From NCBI GenBank assembly GCA_038496675.1, contig CM076659.1, positions 8,380,488-8,444,487 on the forward strand: a stretch of DNA of 64,000 nt, given 5' to 3'. The translations under genes were made by a program, and so were the position numbers. The stretch is from Rachycentron canadum (Eukaryota; Chordata; Actinopteri; Carangiformes; Rachycentridae). Shown piece after piece: positions 1 to 13,580 of the stretch; position 1 is the stretch's first letter, and each line of letters opens with the position of its first letter. Below the pieces are notes generated by a model. It had not been told where the DNA came from, searched no databases, and worked only from the letters and a program-made list of their open reading frames with translations.

Positions 1-1556
1 CCATCTTATACATAATGCAAAGTAAAATAATTATTCTGTATGTTACTATCTGCACAATGCACAAATCAAATTGCCATTCACAGATAAAATAAAATATTAC
101 AAATTAATTCATGTAATGTTTGTATAAATGTATTGTATTGTATCTGATATAATGAAACATAGAACAGCCTCAGAATTTTGCGCTCCAAAAAAAAGATCCA
201 AAGAAAACCTTGGTGTAACTTGGGAACTTGTGGCTGCTGGTTAATGAATCAAATGTATTTCTTTCTTTTTCTTTCGCAACATATGTCACTTTGGCAAAGC
301 AATATTCTTTTGGAGAGTAATAGCTTCCTCTGTGGCAGGACACCCTGCTCCAGACAACTATGCACCATGATTTGTGTATGATAGACTCATAAACAGATAT
401 GTTAACTAGCTCTAGTGGTTCCTTTAAGCCTTTAGCTATTACTCTGAGGTTCTTTGTTACATTATTGATCATTCTGTGTTGTGCTTTTGGAGTCATCGTA
501 GCTGGTTTCCTGCTTCTTGGCAGAAGAGCTACAGAACTAAATGATCTCATTTATTGGCAATTTGTCTGACTGTGGACTGATTAATATTTTAACTCTTTGA
601 GATGACTGTGTAACCCTTTAATCTTTATGCAAATCAACATTTCTTCATCACAGGTTTTCTGAGGTCTGCAAGCTATGGTTCATATCAGTAGATGTTTCTT
701 TTGAATATTAAACTCAAACTTTTAAGTCAAAGTAGCCCTAACCCACAGCTCTAATCTAGTTTCTGTTAACTCCTGAGGCCACTTAGCTTTTGTTGATGTC
801 ATTTCAACTTAAATTGAATTGACTTGATTCAACCAAAGGATTCACAAGCTTTTTCTGACCTACACTGTGAATGTTTCAATAACAAATATCAATACAATTT
901 GTAAGTTATTAGTTGTAAGAGCTTATCATATCTTATCATGTCTTACTTAAATTATTTTGCTTGTGAACTGACAGGAGTGACAGAATATGAAATCACTCCC
1001 ATTACATTTTTTTACTGCCACAGGTCTGGACATGGAACAGAGTATCCTCTGTTAAACTTAGTATTCTAAAGTAGATTTTGGACCATAAAATGACTGACAG
1101 CTGAGACCATTAAAAATTGCTTCATAGATAGTGGCATTGATTAAATGTCTAAGGCCAGTGTTTAGAAGTATGACCTTGGTATTTAAGGAATTAAGTGCAC
1201 CATACCACAAATGGGATACTATAGGGATCAGGTTTGAGGTTAAACCAGAATGTTTTAGCTCATAGAACACAATCAATAAATATTTATATGTTACATGGAT
1301 TGTGATGGTCTGATTGTGATGTCTCGAATGCATGTGTAATTAATCTTTTTACTGAAAAAGAGTATTTAAGTCTTACAAATGCCTGAGTGCACAGTGACCA
1401 GTTAAGATATGCTCTAGATTAATTGGGCTAGACCAAGTCATGTTGATGGTAGTTGCTCATTAACAGGTCCGAGCTTCATGAGAGGCAGCCAGCCTGAATG
1501 TTTGACTCTGAAAGCAATAATGATTTTGCAGCTGACCTCTGTCATTGAAATCACAG
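1..1556. other. lmbrd1 intron, 3' portion
   Basis: AT-rich sequence before the first recognisable lmbrd1 exon. The exon expected just upstream, encoding the loop before VFPLDY, was not found here, so it should lie before position 1. The open frames here (for example the minus-strand frame at 170-550) resemble no protein I know and lack exon structure. Confidence 0.6.
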
Positions 1557-1661
1557 GTTTTCCCACTGGATTATATTCTGATCACTGTCATCACCATGTA
1601 CTTTGTACTCACATCCATGGCTGGCATTCGCAACATGGGCATCTGGTTCTTCTGGATAAGG
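1557..1661 (+). CDS. lmbrd1: lmbrd1 exon: VFPLDY... to ...WFFWIR
   Basis: 105 bases, phase 0 at both ends, 35 codons. The acceptor is tcacag and the donor is ggtaggc. It starts VFPLDYILIT and ends NMGIWFFWIR. It contains one hydrophobic helix (YILITVITMYFVLTSM), a late transmembrane segment of the lysosomal protein. Near-identical in wording to the human protein as I recall it. Confidence 0.93.
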
Positions 1662-4600
1662 GTAGGCAAAAGTGCCACTTGCATGTTACTATAAAAATAC
1701 AAGCACACTATTAATTGAATATTAATGTTCTGTTGTTTTTCAGCTGTACAAAATAAGACCAAAGAGAACTCGTCCCCAGGCTCTTCTCTTCCTCTGCATG
1801 ATTCTTCTTTTGATTGTTCTTCACACCAGCTACATGATCTACAGCCTAGCCCCACAATATGTCATGTATGGCAGCCAGAAATATCTTGTGCAGGTGAGAA
1901 AAAGTGTACATTTCTGTGTCTTGCTGATGAGAGCTAGCTCTGACAATGGGTCTCTAACAATGCCGGTGACGGTCATCCAGTGGGTTCAAACCACTTCTGT
2001 CCAGGTGGGTGTAGGCAGCAGCATGGTCTCTAGGGGCTTGTAGTAGGCTTTTTAAATTCCTGTTGCTCTTGGATTCTGTGTGTTAGGCTGTGTGGACCTG
2101 GTGTTTGACAGTCTACACCCCATATGATCTGACGTAGTGCTGCTTTCTGCTGTTGTGTGATTAAGATGCACTGTGTCCATCCTTGTCTCAGAAAATCTTT
2201 TAAACAACCTAATTAAAATGTGAAAAATTAAAACCTTGTGTTAGCTGAAACATCCTCTTTTTAAATGAGAGAAAAAAAACAGCTCTGTATGACTCACAGG
2301 GTAAACATGGCTTATTCCTACAAGCTGCTGCAGTTTTACCTACAGTTTATGAATATATTGTCCCTGAGTACCAGTCAAGTTTATACAATGTCATCTAGAT
2401 AGTAGCAGACATTAACTACCTCAAATTTAAGCCCCTTTTGTTGCCTTACCAATCTTTAAAGTTATTTCAAGTGAATCAAATCTATAAATTACTGTAAATT
2501 ACTATATACCTTCCTGTGGTTGTTTTCTGTAAACTGAAAATCCTTCTCTGTCACCCTATAATTCATGAGTAAAAGACTGTTACTGTTAATATTTTTCTCG
2601 TATTATAGATTTTCAGCCATGAGGTTTGTTTCTTCTTTTCAAGTTTAAATCTCTTTATACTGCACAAACTAGTTTGTTGTATTTACAGATAAATGATTCA
2701 TTGAAAAAAAAAAAAAACTAACTGACTGAGTGTTGAGTTGAACATTCAAGTTACCAGTACTGCGCAGTGAGTGAGAGGCATACCTCTCTCCGTGACAACT
2801 CTGTTTAGTGAGTGGCAGAGAGGCGGAGCAGCAGTTTGTTATCCAGATGGAGGCTGCGTGAGACACAAAATAAAGATATTCTGTCTCTTCTAACTTTCTC
2901 TCCAAGTGATCATTTTACAAGTAAATATAGCTGAAGTCACAGCCCAGTCTTTGTCTTTATGTGTTTGGTAATTTTGTCAGACGGTGTTGTGATTATAAAA
3001 TCAGGATTTTAGCAGTGCAGAGCAGCAGCTTGGAAATGGCTTCGAAGTAAGTGGTGGTTAACATGTAGTCTTAATGTGCTGTGTCTCAGTCAGTATTTCA
3101 AACTTGCTCCGTTTACTGACAACAGAAATAGCTTGGAAATTCATCTGAATTAAAATGTCAGCACAGGGAGCAGGAGACAAGCAAACAGATAAAGTGCTGA
3201 AACCAGCTGACACTAGGCAGAATGCAAATCTGACTTGATGATATCAGTTTTTACAGTGACTATCCTGACTATGTCCTCAATTTTGCACATTGACCATATG
3301 CAGTCCAGTCATAGATTATAGGTTTTAACCAAGTCCTGTCTTTATTTTTTTTGTTTTGATCAGAGTCCGATGCCCTCAGCTGGTACTACATCTGGGAATG
3401 CTACATTTGGCACCACAAGGATCTGTGATGCTGTAGCGCCTGCGGGTAAGTCTGTCAACTCTGCTCGCACAGTAAGGTAGCACTGGTCTAATAGTGAGAT
3501 GCTGGAAGAACTTACAAGACATCATCAAAGATTTATTCATCACAAGTTGAGTCTATACCAGTGGAACAGGAGGACAGTGTACTGCCCGGCCATTTCGTGT
3601 AGAACACTGTTCAGTAATCACCATTCATTATTCATTAGAGGGAATAATACCAAGGACAAACATTTACTAATGCATTACGTTGCCTCTTACTGTCTCCATG
3701 CCAACGCTTATTACAGTAAATCAGCCATGAAAACACAACTGTGTGAACGTACATCATACAAGTGAGCTTTATCATGGTAATTTATTCATTTGCCTAATGG
3801 TCAAGCCAGGCTCCTGTTGGTGGTGGAGGGGATATGATGTGATCACTGTATTTGATTATAAAGCCAGTGATTGTTCTAAGATATAAACGTGTACATTGTA
3901 TCATATGTGGATATGTCTTTCTTTGAGTATTTACATCACACTGAAGACTGATCACATAAGCAAACATAAAACTTACTGTTAAGCAGATGTGGGGATATTA
4001 GCAGTGCATAAACATACTTTTTTGCTATGCCTGGCATATTTCAGATTTCCTCATGTTTTGACTGGACAAAATCATCCACCAAAGAGAAGTATATGTTTAA
4101 CCTGTAGGAGTGTTAAGGCTCTTGTGCGCGTTTGTTTCTGCTAGCAGGGACCTGTTAGTGCAGTGAATAATTATTTTCTGATTTAAAGAAATCAAGGTTG
4201 GGGCATAAACGCTTCCCAGAAGATAAAGAATTGGAACACAATTAGAGTAGCTAATGAGCGTTGGTGGGTTTAAATGTCAAGTATTTAATAAAACAATTGA
4301 GTAAAGTTCATTTTAAAACGGTTACATAGGACTGTTTAATTCTCATAGTCAATTAAGTATACTTCATGTTGCATGTTTCCTTGTAAATCTACCCTGTATG
4401 TTTAAATATTCATATCTTGGAAAGGAAAATATGAAGCAAGGCCATATGACATGCAGGTCATAAAACAAATTCTTTGTTTCAGTCTTTTTTTGCCTGTTCA
4501 ACATTGTTTGGTTGTCACCTCTTGTTGATTGAACATTTACTATTAATACTGTTTGTAAATCCACAACAATGACATCAAATAGGATCTAAACCTGCAGAGG

Positions 4601-7600
4601 CAGAAAGTAACTACAGGTATTGAAAACAAGATATTTGTTTACGTCTACTTGTGGGCAGTTTGTGGGTTTTTTACACATTGCAGCGTATAAGCTTTGCCCA
4701 AATTAATTAGCTGATAGCTCTCTTAAAGAACCCATAAAGCTGATGTTGAATCACTGTTGCCTACAAAGATGCTGCTGCTTGTTGTCATTTTAGTTATATT
4801 GCCGTATAATACTGGAAGAGAGCATGCTGTTTATATTATCAATCTGTCCACTAACCCATCCATCCATTGTGTCTATCTATTGTAATCTGGGCACCTGATG
4901 CGTTGATAGTGGCAGAAAAGGCCTTAAAGGGTCATAGTTTTGTCGATTTACTAACTGAAAAGTGAACCTTTGTTAAGTACAATCATTGCAGAAATTGGAG
5001 CCAGTGTCTCCAAGGAAATGGCACCTGTGGGATAGCTTGAGAGTAATTTGCTGAATTACAGACTGAATCAAGCAAGAAACAGAAGTGATTAGCATATTTG
5101 GTTGTGCTCACTGCAGTGGGTATGGTCCATGATTGGTGGTTATATCAGGGTTGTACAACTTAGAGATGGTAATAGACTAATGCTTTCAACATCTGAAAGA
5201 AGTTCCACTCTTGGGGCCCTATTCTCATGAATTAGTGGCTTCTTGCACAAAACACAGTAAACAGTTAGTGTTGCTATTTTTGTGGCCAGAACACATGGCT
5301 AAGATGAAGCATATTTAGAAACTGGTATGATTAGGCAGAGAACATAAATGTGGCCGTGAGCAATAAATGGTATTGGGTATTTACAATAACATAATGGAGA
5401 GACACAACCAGAGCAGCCTCCCCTGTGAGGAAACTGGTAAGCTTTCTTGAAAGAGCATAATTTTGAAAATACAGCATACTAAAATTCTTTATATTCTAGT
5501 AATGTTTATTCCATCATAAACATGGCATTAAAGATAGATGATCTGTTATGTAAACACTTGTCACCATGTTTTGTGTATACTGTACAATCAGGTCTGATTT
5601 TATCCACTCACATATACAGTTACAACAATTTCAACTCAAATTTTAAATAACAAGACAAATATATATATATGTATATGATGTATTATTTTGGTTGCCTTTG
5701 GTCACATTTACCAAAGTGGTTAATAAGTTACCATTCAATTAATCCAGCTATGTTTATACATGATAATGTATTCACAATAATGCCAATACTACCAACATTC
5801 AGTAATTACATAAACTGACAATCCCCCCATAATACTTGTTTACATAAACGCTCAGAAAGAATTGTGGGAATGAATTAGCTTTTCTTTGTTTGGTTGTTTG
5901 TTTTTCTCAAATAAATAACTTGTTTGCTGTCCCACAACAATCATAATTAACCCAAACAGATGCTGATTCATCCATGATTCTGCACCACTCTTGCATTTTG
6001 TTTGACACAGTCTGCAGGCTGTATTTTATGTGACTAGAAGAGAGGTTATAGATAGCCCTCAAAGTTGAGTTGGATCAAGTAATTTAAATGTGTTCCTGGC
6101 ACCACAAGACTCTTGCTTGATAAGAACAGAAATCATTTTTAGCCCATGTAGTGTTAATTATTGAGGGCAATTTTGGCTCTCCACGGCTTTTATACGGAAG
6201 GGGTTGTGGCGCCAGAGTCACTAGGAAAATGGCCAGATGTATTTATTCTCTCTCCCATTTGACCAGCCAAGGGAAACTGATCCTATTTTGGCCATCTCGG
6301 AAATGGCTCCTACTTTCATAACAGCCGTTGTGCCACCCACCATGAGGAGGAGGAAGTGTCAAGCAGAGAAAACACATGCGACTGAGGGTGGAATACAATC
6401 AGAAGCCCATTGACTGATACACTGTAGAGAGTAACAGGTGACATTTCATTTGTGTGGTGAAAAAGTGCAGCACTTTCTTTCATAGTCTGGATCATCTGCT
6501 ATGTCCCCACAGAAGAGAGCACTTCACCAGCCCTTGGTATGGAATAAATGGCTGTGCCAGTCAGTCAACAACCAGCCCATCTGAACATACTTGACTTCAC
6601 TGTGATGTTTGATCATTTCAACCTGAACAACTCCAGTCTGAAAAGTTATGGTGATTAAATAGATCTGTTTATTAAAGACAAAAACTAACGATCTGCTGAC
6701 AGTATATGGGAAAACATTTTTGTTATGACATCTACATCATCCAGTTGTATTGGTAAATACAATACAACACACCAATGCATAGTAGCATAAAAGAACTGAC
6801 AGTATGTATGCATACGTTTTTACTGAATGCATACTGCAGACTACTATACCATATTCAGATTCTCTAACTGACACTAACCCTTATTTCAAAACATCTATTA
6901 TATAAAGTTGACCCTGTCGGTATGTTGTAGCATTCAAATATGGGTTGCATTCTGGTTGGCTCCAGCATTTTTATAAAACCTGAAGCCAACATTACAACAT
7001 TAAAACACTGTATTATATTACATTTTTTTATAAGCACAGAATTAGTATTCTTAGTGTCATGAATCTCTAGGAAGAGTGGGAATATTCTGTGGTAGAAAAT
7101 GACATCAACCGTGGAACAGGTGTCACTTTGTAATAACCTTTTTGCCTTTGGATCAAGAGGCAACTGAGGCGAAGTAGAAGATAGATAGAAGTCTAGCTGG
7201 TGACTGATTGGCCAGTTTGTCACAGTGGTGTAATGACACTAACATCTTGGTGAGCAGGTGCTCGGTGCCAAGCTCTCCATTATCTTTTCTAAAGTCATTA
7301 TCACGCCATTATTCATTTACTGAGCATAATGGAAAATGAATCTTAAAGAATTAGTTGCCATGGCCTCAAAAAACTTGAACCCTAAAGTCTTCTTCAGCAT
7401 ATGATTAAACGCAGGTTATAAAGGTGTTTTCAGGAGAAGAAGAATAAACGTTCTTTGTGTGCATTATTAAAAGGTCTACTGTCTGGACCTCTGTGCAGTA
7501 GTGATGCTGCTTTGCTCTATATTTTCGCCACTTATTGAGGAAAAGTTTCGTCGTAGTCCATTTAATTTCACATCCATACCCTCTCAAGCAATTGGCACAA

Positions 7601-10600
7601 ACTTGAACCTTTGCGGCACTAAATCTCTCTCACTAAAGTTTGGTTTTAATATATTAAATCACTTTGCGAGTTCATTCAATAGATTATTTTATTAATGAAT
7701 TTAATTTTATTTTTTATGGCTTCTCAGCATTAGATGAGGCTGCACTATCAAATCATTCTTACCACCACGATGGCACCCATGCTGCTACTTCTGGTGGGCG
7801 GAGCTGCTTTGATCATAAACTCAGACTTGCATCTAAGTTCATCCACATCTACCGCATGCCTTTGTTGGCGAAGTTGAGAAGATTTTTTAAGAAATTGTAC
7901 TTCCCACCCTCTTGAATGATGATCTATATTTTAAGTATTTTTTTTTTCTTTCTCTGACTGACAATTGTCTAATGATTAAGGATCTCAATAATGTGAATAA
8001 TCAGTCAAACCTATTTAAATATGCCTCCATCTCCTTTATTGATGCATTTGATTTTCTTTCATAATGACTGCTCTCATCAAAGATTTTTCTGTCTTCATGT
8101 CCATCACTAATGATCACTCCTTCACCCAAGAAATTATCTAATTAATCCCCTCTGTTGTTTTTTGCTTTAGATGTTAATGCCTCCATCACTAAATCAGCTA
8201 CTCCCATTATTTGGTTACATTAGTTCCCTTCATAGTCTACTCAGTGATTTTAATCACATTCTGTACACAGTTTCTATCTCAAACCAAAACGAATTCTCTA
8301 GTTTTAGTCTGGATTTAATTCCTGCATATGTCGAGAACAATATCACTTGTAAGGAATTGTGGCTCAAAAACCTATAATAACACCTTTTTTTGCAACAAGG
8401 AAAGTTTATTTCACACTTGGTATTAATAAATCCAATCCAAATGCTTGTTTTTGACTCAGTAGCTCAATTTACCACTGAACGCCCTCTGGGTCATTGCTTC
8501 CGTTCTCCTGCTGATGAATTGCTTGTTCATTATAACTCGTAATGTTGACACTGTCAGAGACAAAATGATAAAGTATTACAGTGTAAGACCCCTCAAACCC
8601 ACCTCATTCTGTGTAAACGTCCGGCTTCTACCATGGAAGACATATCACATTGCTTCTAGTTTGAATCCCAGTGATGAAACTTCTGATACAGACGAGTGTT
8701 TTCACTCTGTGGACTGCTGTCTGTTTCCTAGCAACTTGCCAGTTTCCACAGCATTGTTTTAAAGAGCTTCGAGGTAGGGAAAATGGTCAAATTTCATGTG
8801 TTGCCTGTGAGATGTCAGGCGCCCAAGCAATTTGCAACAGGAGACTCCCTCAACCCCAACACAAATTAATAGTAATTTTCTTTGCATCAAGGGGATCATC
8901 ATCAATTTGCATTACAATTGAATGTGTCAATCAAAAGTTATTCTCTTGGAAGAAAAATGTCCATCTTGTAATCCACCTACCGATTGTTTGAAAATGCAGT
9001 TTCTAAGAATATTTGTCTGCTTGGAATTGTGTCAAAAGAGCTTCACTATTACTAACACTAACATTTGGCAACTAGCCTTTTGCTCAAGAGCCAGTGGTTT
9101 CTCTCAGGAGTTGGTTTGAACCAAAAAAAAAAACTCCAGACTCCAAATAATGGCACAGCTGTTAAGAAACTGTGTCATGTCTTGTGTCAGCATTTCTAAT
9201 GGACTTAGTTTTAGAGCTGCAGCTACATCCCCACATCTCAGAAATGATGTCTATGAGTAAAATAACACATAGAAGAAAATAGAAAACAAAACCCCACACT
9301 TTACTTGTGTTGTCCTGCCTTGTGTTAGTGTAATCAGTGGTGTAGTTAAGGCCGGTTTAGGTTACTTCTTCATATGTTGGCTTTCGTGTCTCTATCTAGA
9401 GGTTTGAGCACTGCTCGAATAGATAAAATGGATAGGACAAATAAATAAATAGAGTTTGGTGAACTTTCATCGACATCACTAATATGAAAAACCAGAGATT
9501 TGAAAATAGTCCTGTTGAAGGAACATCAGCATCCTCAAAGGAAATTGGCATGAGAGTGCTCTGTTGCTCTTTAGATGGAGAGAAAGTAAAAGCATACAGT
9601 GTAGGTACATGAGTGTTTGCTGATAGAGAGGCTTTTACAACGGACACAATGAGCGCGCGTGTGCATGTGTGCGTGCGTGCAGGGTTTTATGCATGTATTT
9701 GTGTTTGAATGCAGGGATGAAAGTAATACATAATGCATCATGCTACACAGTGCAGCACTCACTCGGGTATCATGAGTCAAGGTGAAATTACCTGCACTTG
9801 CACACTGGCCCGTGCTCTTCTCAGCGAACAGTAATGATTTCAAGGTGAAGCGGGGTCAGTGGCGTACATGATAATATATTTAGGCAGACCACTGTTGTGA
9901 ACCATCTGTAGGTCCCACTTGGAGCCCTGCGATTCAGGTGAGCAGCTGGAGAGCTACAGATGGCTTAGATACTGGAGGAAAAGAGCGGGGTCATGGGGAT
10001 GACGATAGACTTGCTTCTTCCATTATGTGTTGATCCTGGTGAAGCAAAAGCTGATTGTTGCTGCACCTTCAGAGCTCCCTGGGGACCTCGCTATCTAATC
10101 ATGATTATCGATGAAAACGCTACAGGTCTGGGTTTTCCTTTTATTTTTTTAAGTCAACACTCTAGAGGGGAAATCTTTTGAAAATACTGACTGTAATGAA
10201 TAAATTCTAAAGCACACTGAGTTATTGCTGTGGACCTTGATGTCATGTAGCTTGGTATAAGTCTGATTGCACCGTTCGTGGGGTTCAAGTCAATGTGAAG
10301 AGCTGTGTAAGAAACAGTGTGATAGGAGCAGCTCAGCAGGGTTAGCTTTAATGCTCCAGATGGCTCTCTAACATAGCCAGACAGTGCATTTCATTTTCAC
10401 TTCAGCTTTGTGGACTTTCTCTCTTGCCCTGTTTCATTGACATTATAAGTCTGACTGGGCTTGTATTGAAACATTAGTCTTTTTTATTGCTTTAATGTAC
10501 ATGGCTAGGCTAATTAATACATTTATTTCCCTTTCCACTTCTTCCTGCTCTGTTTTTATACGAAAAGAGTTGAAGCACCGGAAAGAGACCCAGACACTGC

Positions 10601-13580
10601 TCTGCATATCATTGGCACTTTCCATATTTGACGTCATCAGCATTTCTCGGGCCTGCCAATACCCATTCATGCGCATAAAAGGGAAGAACTGGGCTTTAAA
10701 ATTCTTAGATTTCTCCTGCCGTCTATGCTAGTCAGATCAATAGCAGTATCAGTCCTGTCAGAAACTGGAGAGCTAAGACTCAAAGGTTATGTTATCAGCA
10801 TAAAGCACAGAGCTGCTCGCCAGAGAAAAAAAAATAAGCAATTGGATTTTATATGTAATAAATGAGTCTCCTTCCTCAGTTTTTTTTCTTTTTTTTTGAT
10901 GTGTTTACAGTGCTCAGTCAATACTGAATGAGCTGTCCTTGATCATAGCTACAAAATGTCACCTCAGGAACACGACAGAATAAAGTTGTGAAATGTCCTC
11001 CCTGAAAATGGCAGCATTAGAGGTCAGTGTGAAGTTCACATTGGTTCAATATATGGATAACTACTGTAGGACTTATTGATTTTAGCGTCTTCCATCCTTT
11101 TGAATACTTTGTGGACAGTCTGGCTGTTGCATTCATGTACCTTTTGACATCAATAAAAACAACAGGTAAAGAGAAATAATAAACATCCTCTTGATAAATA
11201 AGTAAATGTACTGCTTAGAAAATGATATTAGCAGGGCTGTATGAAGCGTTGCAGCCTTTCTGTCAAGGTCTCTTCATCTACTGTAGGACAAGGACATCAG
11301 ATTCTCTTAACTGGTTTATTCAGGACTAAGGCACATTGAAACAGATCACGCACACACGTGTCATATATTAAAAGGAATAAATAGATAGCTTGCATGTTTA
11401 GTACTATACTGTTGTAAGATGTAACAGGATGTTGTCATTGAATATTTTTAAGGACAGCGACCATTTTGTGAACAGAATTTTGTGAATAGCACATGTATGT
11501 CGTGAAAATGGTTACGACATATAATAATCTGCAAATGAAGTTGCATCCGTTGACCTTATCAGAGAGTTCAGAAACCCATAACCTTTTGTCGTTACTACTT
11601 GTTGTTGTCCCTTTGCTTGTCATTGCGTTCACCTTTTTACCTTTTGCCTTTTCAACTTGTAGCTCTGGATGTATTTGATGCACGCCTCCAAATGCATGTT
11701 ACATCACTCCGGTTTTATCTATTGGTTAAACCATATTCACATTGACAGCGACATGTCTTTCCTCTTTTCAGAAGACTGTCTTTTTTGTTACGGTGGCACA
11801 ATTGCCTGAGGCCCTTCTACATGTAATAATAGCCTCTTTTTGGCTCATAGGTGTGTACACACCCCTTCTTTCTTACAACACAGATGTATAACAAGTGCTA
11901 CGCTTGTGCAATTAGAAACACTTTTTTAATAAACATGTCATCTTTTTTGCATTCTTGTTATTTTTCTGGTTGATGTCCAAACAACAGAGTGGTTACTTCT
12001 CTTTCTCCCAAAACTGTCATTCATTTTAGTTTGTTTTTCTTTTTGTTACTTTATATGTTAATTCCTTCCATCCGTTCTTCAAAAACAAGGTGAAGGAGGT
12101 TTTAGGATGATGTAACTTAAACCATTTTGCTAAAAACATTTACATTTAATAAGAGGTTGCCAAATAGTGACCTGTAACTCAAATCCGCTGAGGTCTGCTG
12201 AAAACATTTTCTGCACTAAACCTCTTTTTCACAAATCTGCAGTAGATACAACAGCTGTATATAAATACACAAAACACCTATGTAATGAAAATACCTTCTC
12301 CTCTGGGAAAGGCAGTGCTGCATAGTTTTTACTCTGTACTTTATTTATTTTCAAGGGTTTTAAAGCTGAAACCATTTCCTGTGATGTTTAGTGTATTATT
12401 TATTTCTTTTGGTGTTTTAATCCTGACAGACTACAGATATGTCTGTTTTCTAACAATGCAAATTTTGAAACATTTATATTGAAAGCTAGAGTTGACTATC
12501 TATGATACAAAGTCTGAACTTGAGTTCTCTTGCTTAGCTATTCCCAAAGCTTTCTGCCACATCCCACAGTAGCAGTAGGAGTAGCCAAGAAACTGAAGCA
12601 TATGTTCAGTCCCCAATCTCAAGAACGAACCTGTGAACTTAAATTTGACAATATTTTAAATTCTGATTCTTGGGAAAGTATAAGTCTTGATTTCATTGGT
12701 TTTTTTAGGACCACTTACACATACAATTTATCCACTTTATCTATGTCATGTAGAAACCTTGTAACTTGGTCTCAAGTGAAATATTTAGTTTATTTAGTAT
12801 ATTAGTTGAAGACATGATAAGTAAACATGCCAAAATTCAACAAGCCTGTAAAGCATAAATACAAACAGAAATGTGCTTGTGTTGTGTAGATTGAATTGTC
12901 TACTTTTGAACAATCTTTACCTTTAATTTAAAGTGTTTTTTTGTTTGTTAACTTGTTTACACTGATAACAGTAAGATTTATGTGTTTTGTCTTTTTACAG
13001 ACCAGTGCACAGTGACGAGATCCTATCTTTTCCTCCACAAGTTCTGGTTCTTTAGTACCATCTACTACTTTGGTAACTGGGTCTTTATTGGGGTAAGTAC
13101 AAAGGTCTAAATAAAGAGTTGTGATCTTTATTTTAAGTAAAGGCAGTCGATTTTTCTGTTTGGCAAAGGTGAATCAAAACAATCCATTTAGCTATTTTGT
13201 ATCTTCCCGAACAATAAAACATTTACAGTACATCTATAAAACATTTCATTTAGTTCAGTATTTTCTCCAGGAAGGAGTGTGGGAGCAGAAGCACATTTCT
13301 GATTTAATTTAATTTCCTTTCAGGGAAAAAAAGGTGACTGGAAAGTGCTTTTCTAAGACGACACACAGCTAATGTTTTTTTTTTTTTTTTCTATGTGCTC
13401 CTGATCCAGATTCTATCAAATGATCCCCATGAAATATTTCCTAATGTGTACTTTGCTTATTATTTTTAGGCTTTCCTCATTGGTCTGGCGGTGTCCTGCT
13501 GCAAAGGGAAAAAGTCGGTGATCGAAGGTGAGGTGGAGGCCGACGACTCAGACATAAGTGATGATGAATATGTGCACTGA
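1557..13580 (+). CDS. lmbrd1: lmbrd1, lysosomal cobalamin transport escort protein, 3' part (five coding exons)
   Basis: The gene span is given here; coding exons are listed separately (1557-1661, 1744-1893, 3364-3445, 13001-13092, 13470-13580). Joined, they give about 179 residues ending in a stop, against about 540 residues for the whole vertebrate protein, so the 5' two thirds lie outside the window. Recognised from very well conserved blocks such as RTRPQALLFLCMILLLIVL, SYMIYSLAPQYVMYGSQ, YLFLHKFWFF and CCKGKKSVIEG. Established knowledge: LMBRD1 is a multi-pass lysosomal membrane protein of the LIMR-like family that works with ABCD4 to move vitamin B12 from lysosome to cytosol; human loss causes the cblF defect. 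Seen here: three or four hydrophobic segments and an acidic C-terminal tail. Intron phases are 0, 0, 1 and 0. It converges on adgrb3. Confidence 0.95.
1744..1893 (+). CDS. lmbrd1: lmbrd1 exon: LYKIRPKRTRPQ... to ...QKYLVQ
   Basis: 150 bases, 50 codons, phase 0 at both ends. The acceptor is tgtttttcag and the donor is gtgaga. It encodes a basic cytosolic stretch (KIRPKRTRPQ), the hydrophobic helix ALLFLCMILLLIVLHTSY, and the start of a lumenal loop (SLAPQYVMYGSQKYLVQ). This is the most diagnostic exon for LMBRD1. Confidence 0.96.
1894..3363. other. lmbrd1 intron with a repeat-like block
   Basis: 1470-base intron. Mostly plain AT-rich sequence. At about 2715-3050 there is a block richer in CpG and G+C than its surroundings, containing an AATAAA-like stretch (cacaaaataaagat near 2868) and ending with an ATG followed by a gtaagt donor-like site (near 3036-3052). 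It may be an old interspersed repeat such as a solo LTR; I could not assign it. Confidence 0.5.
3364..3445 (+). CDS. lmbrd1: lmbrd1 exon encoding a divergent lumenal loop
   Basis: 82 bases, entering in phase 0 and leaving with one base of a codon. The acceptor is gatcag and the donor is gtaagt. It encodes SPMPSAGTTSGNATFG then TTRICDAVAPA, and the split Asp codon joins to QCTVTR in the next exon. The loop is Ser/Thr-rich with one N-glycosylation sequon (NAT), and corresponds to the poorly conserved glycosylated lumenal loop of human LMBRD1. The anchor is the CDA-AP-DQC pattern at its end. Confidence 0.88.
3446..13000. other. long lmbrd1 intron
   Basis: 9.6 kb without recognisable exons. It holds a short TA run (about 5657-5680), a pyrimidine-rich stretch with several short plus-strand frames (about 7480-8760), a GT/CG-rich short repeat (about 9652-9690) and scattered homopolymers. 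None of the open frames (60-119 codons) matches a family I know. No RNA gene or intact transposon was seen. Confidence 0.55.
13001..13092 (+). CDS. lmbrd1: lmbrd1 exon: QCTVTRSYLFLHKFWFF... to ...NWVFIG
   Basis: 92 bases. The first two bases complete the Asp codon from the previous exon, then 30 codons follow and it leaves in phase 0. The acceptor is ctttttacag and the donor is gtaagt. It encodes QCTVTRSYLFLHKFWFFSTI and YYFGNWVFIG, the start of the last transmembrane helix, and matches the conserved LMBRD1 C-terminal region. Confidence 0.95.
13470..13580 (+). CDS. lmbrd1: lmbrd1 terminal coding exon with stop
   Basis: 111 bases, 36 codons plus TGA at 13578-13580. The acceptor is tatttttag. 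It encodes the end of the last helix (AFLIGLAVSCCKGKKSVIEG) and an acidic cytosolic tail (EADDSDISDDEYVH). The tail end differs from the human one as I recall it, while the SDISDDE block is kept. Confidence 0.95.
   Translation, partial: AFLIGLAVSCCKGKKSVIEGEVEADDSDISDDEYVH

Noticed and set aside
170..550. 126-codon minus-strand frame at the window start
   Set aside because: No recognisable protein; opposite to the lmbrd1 strand, in intron sequence.
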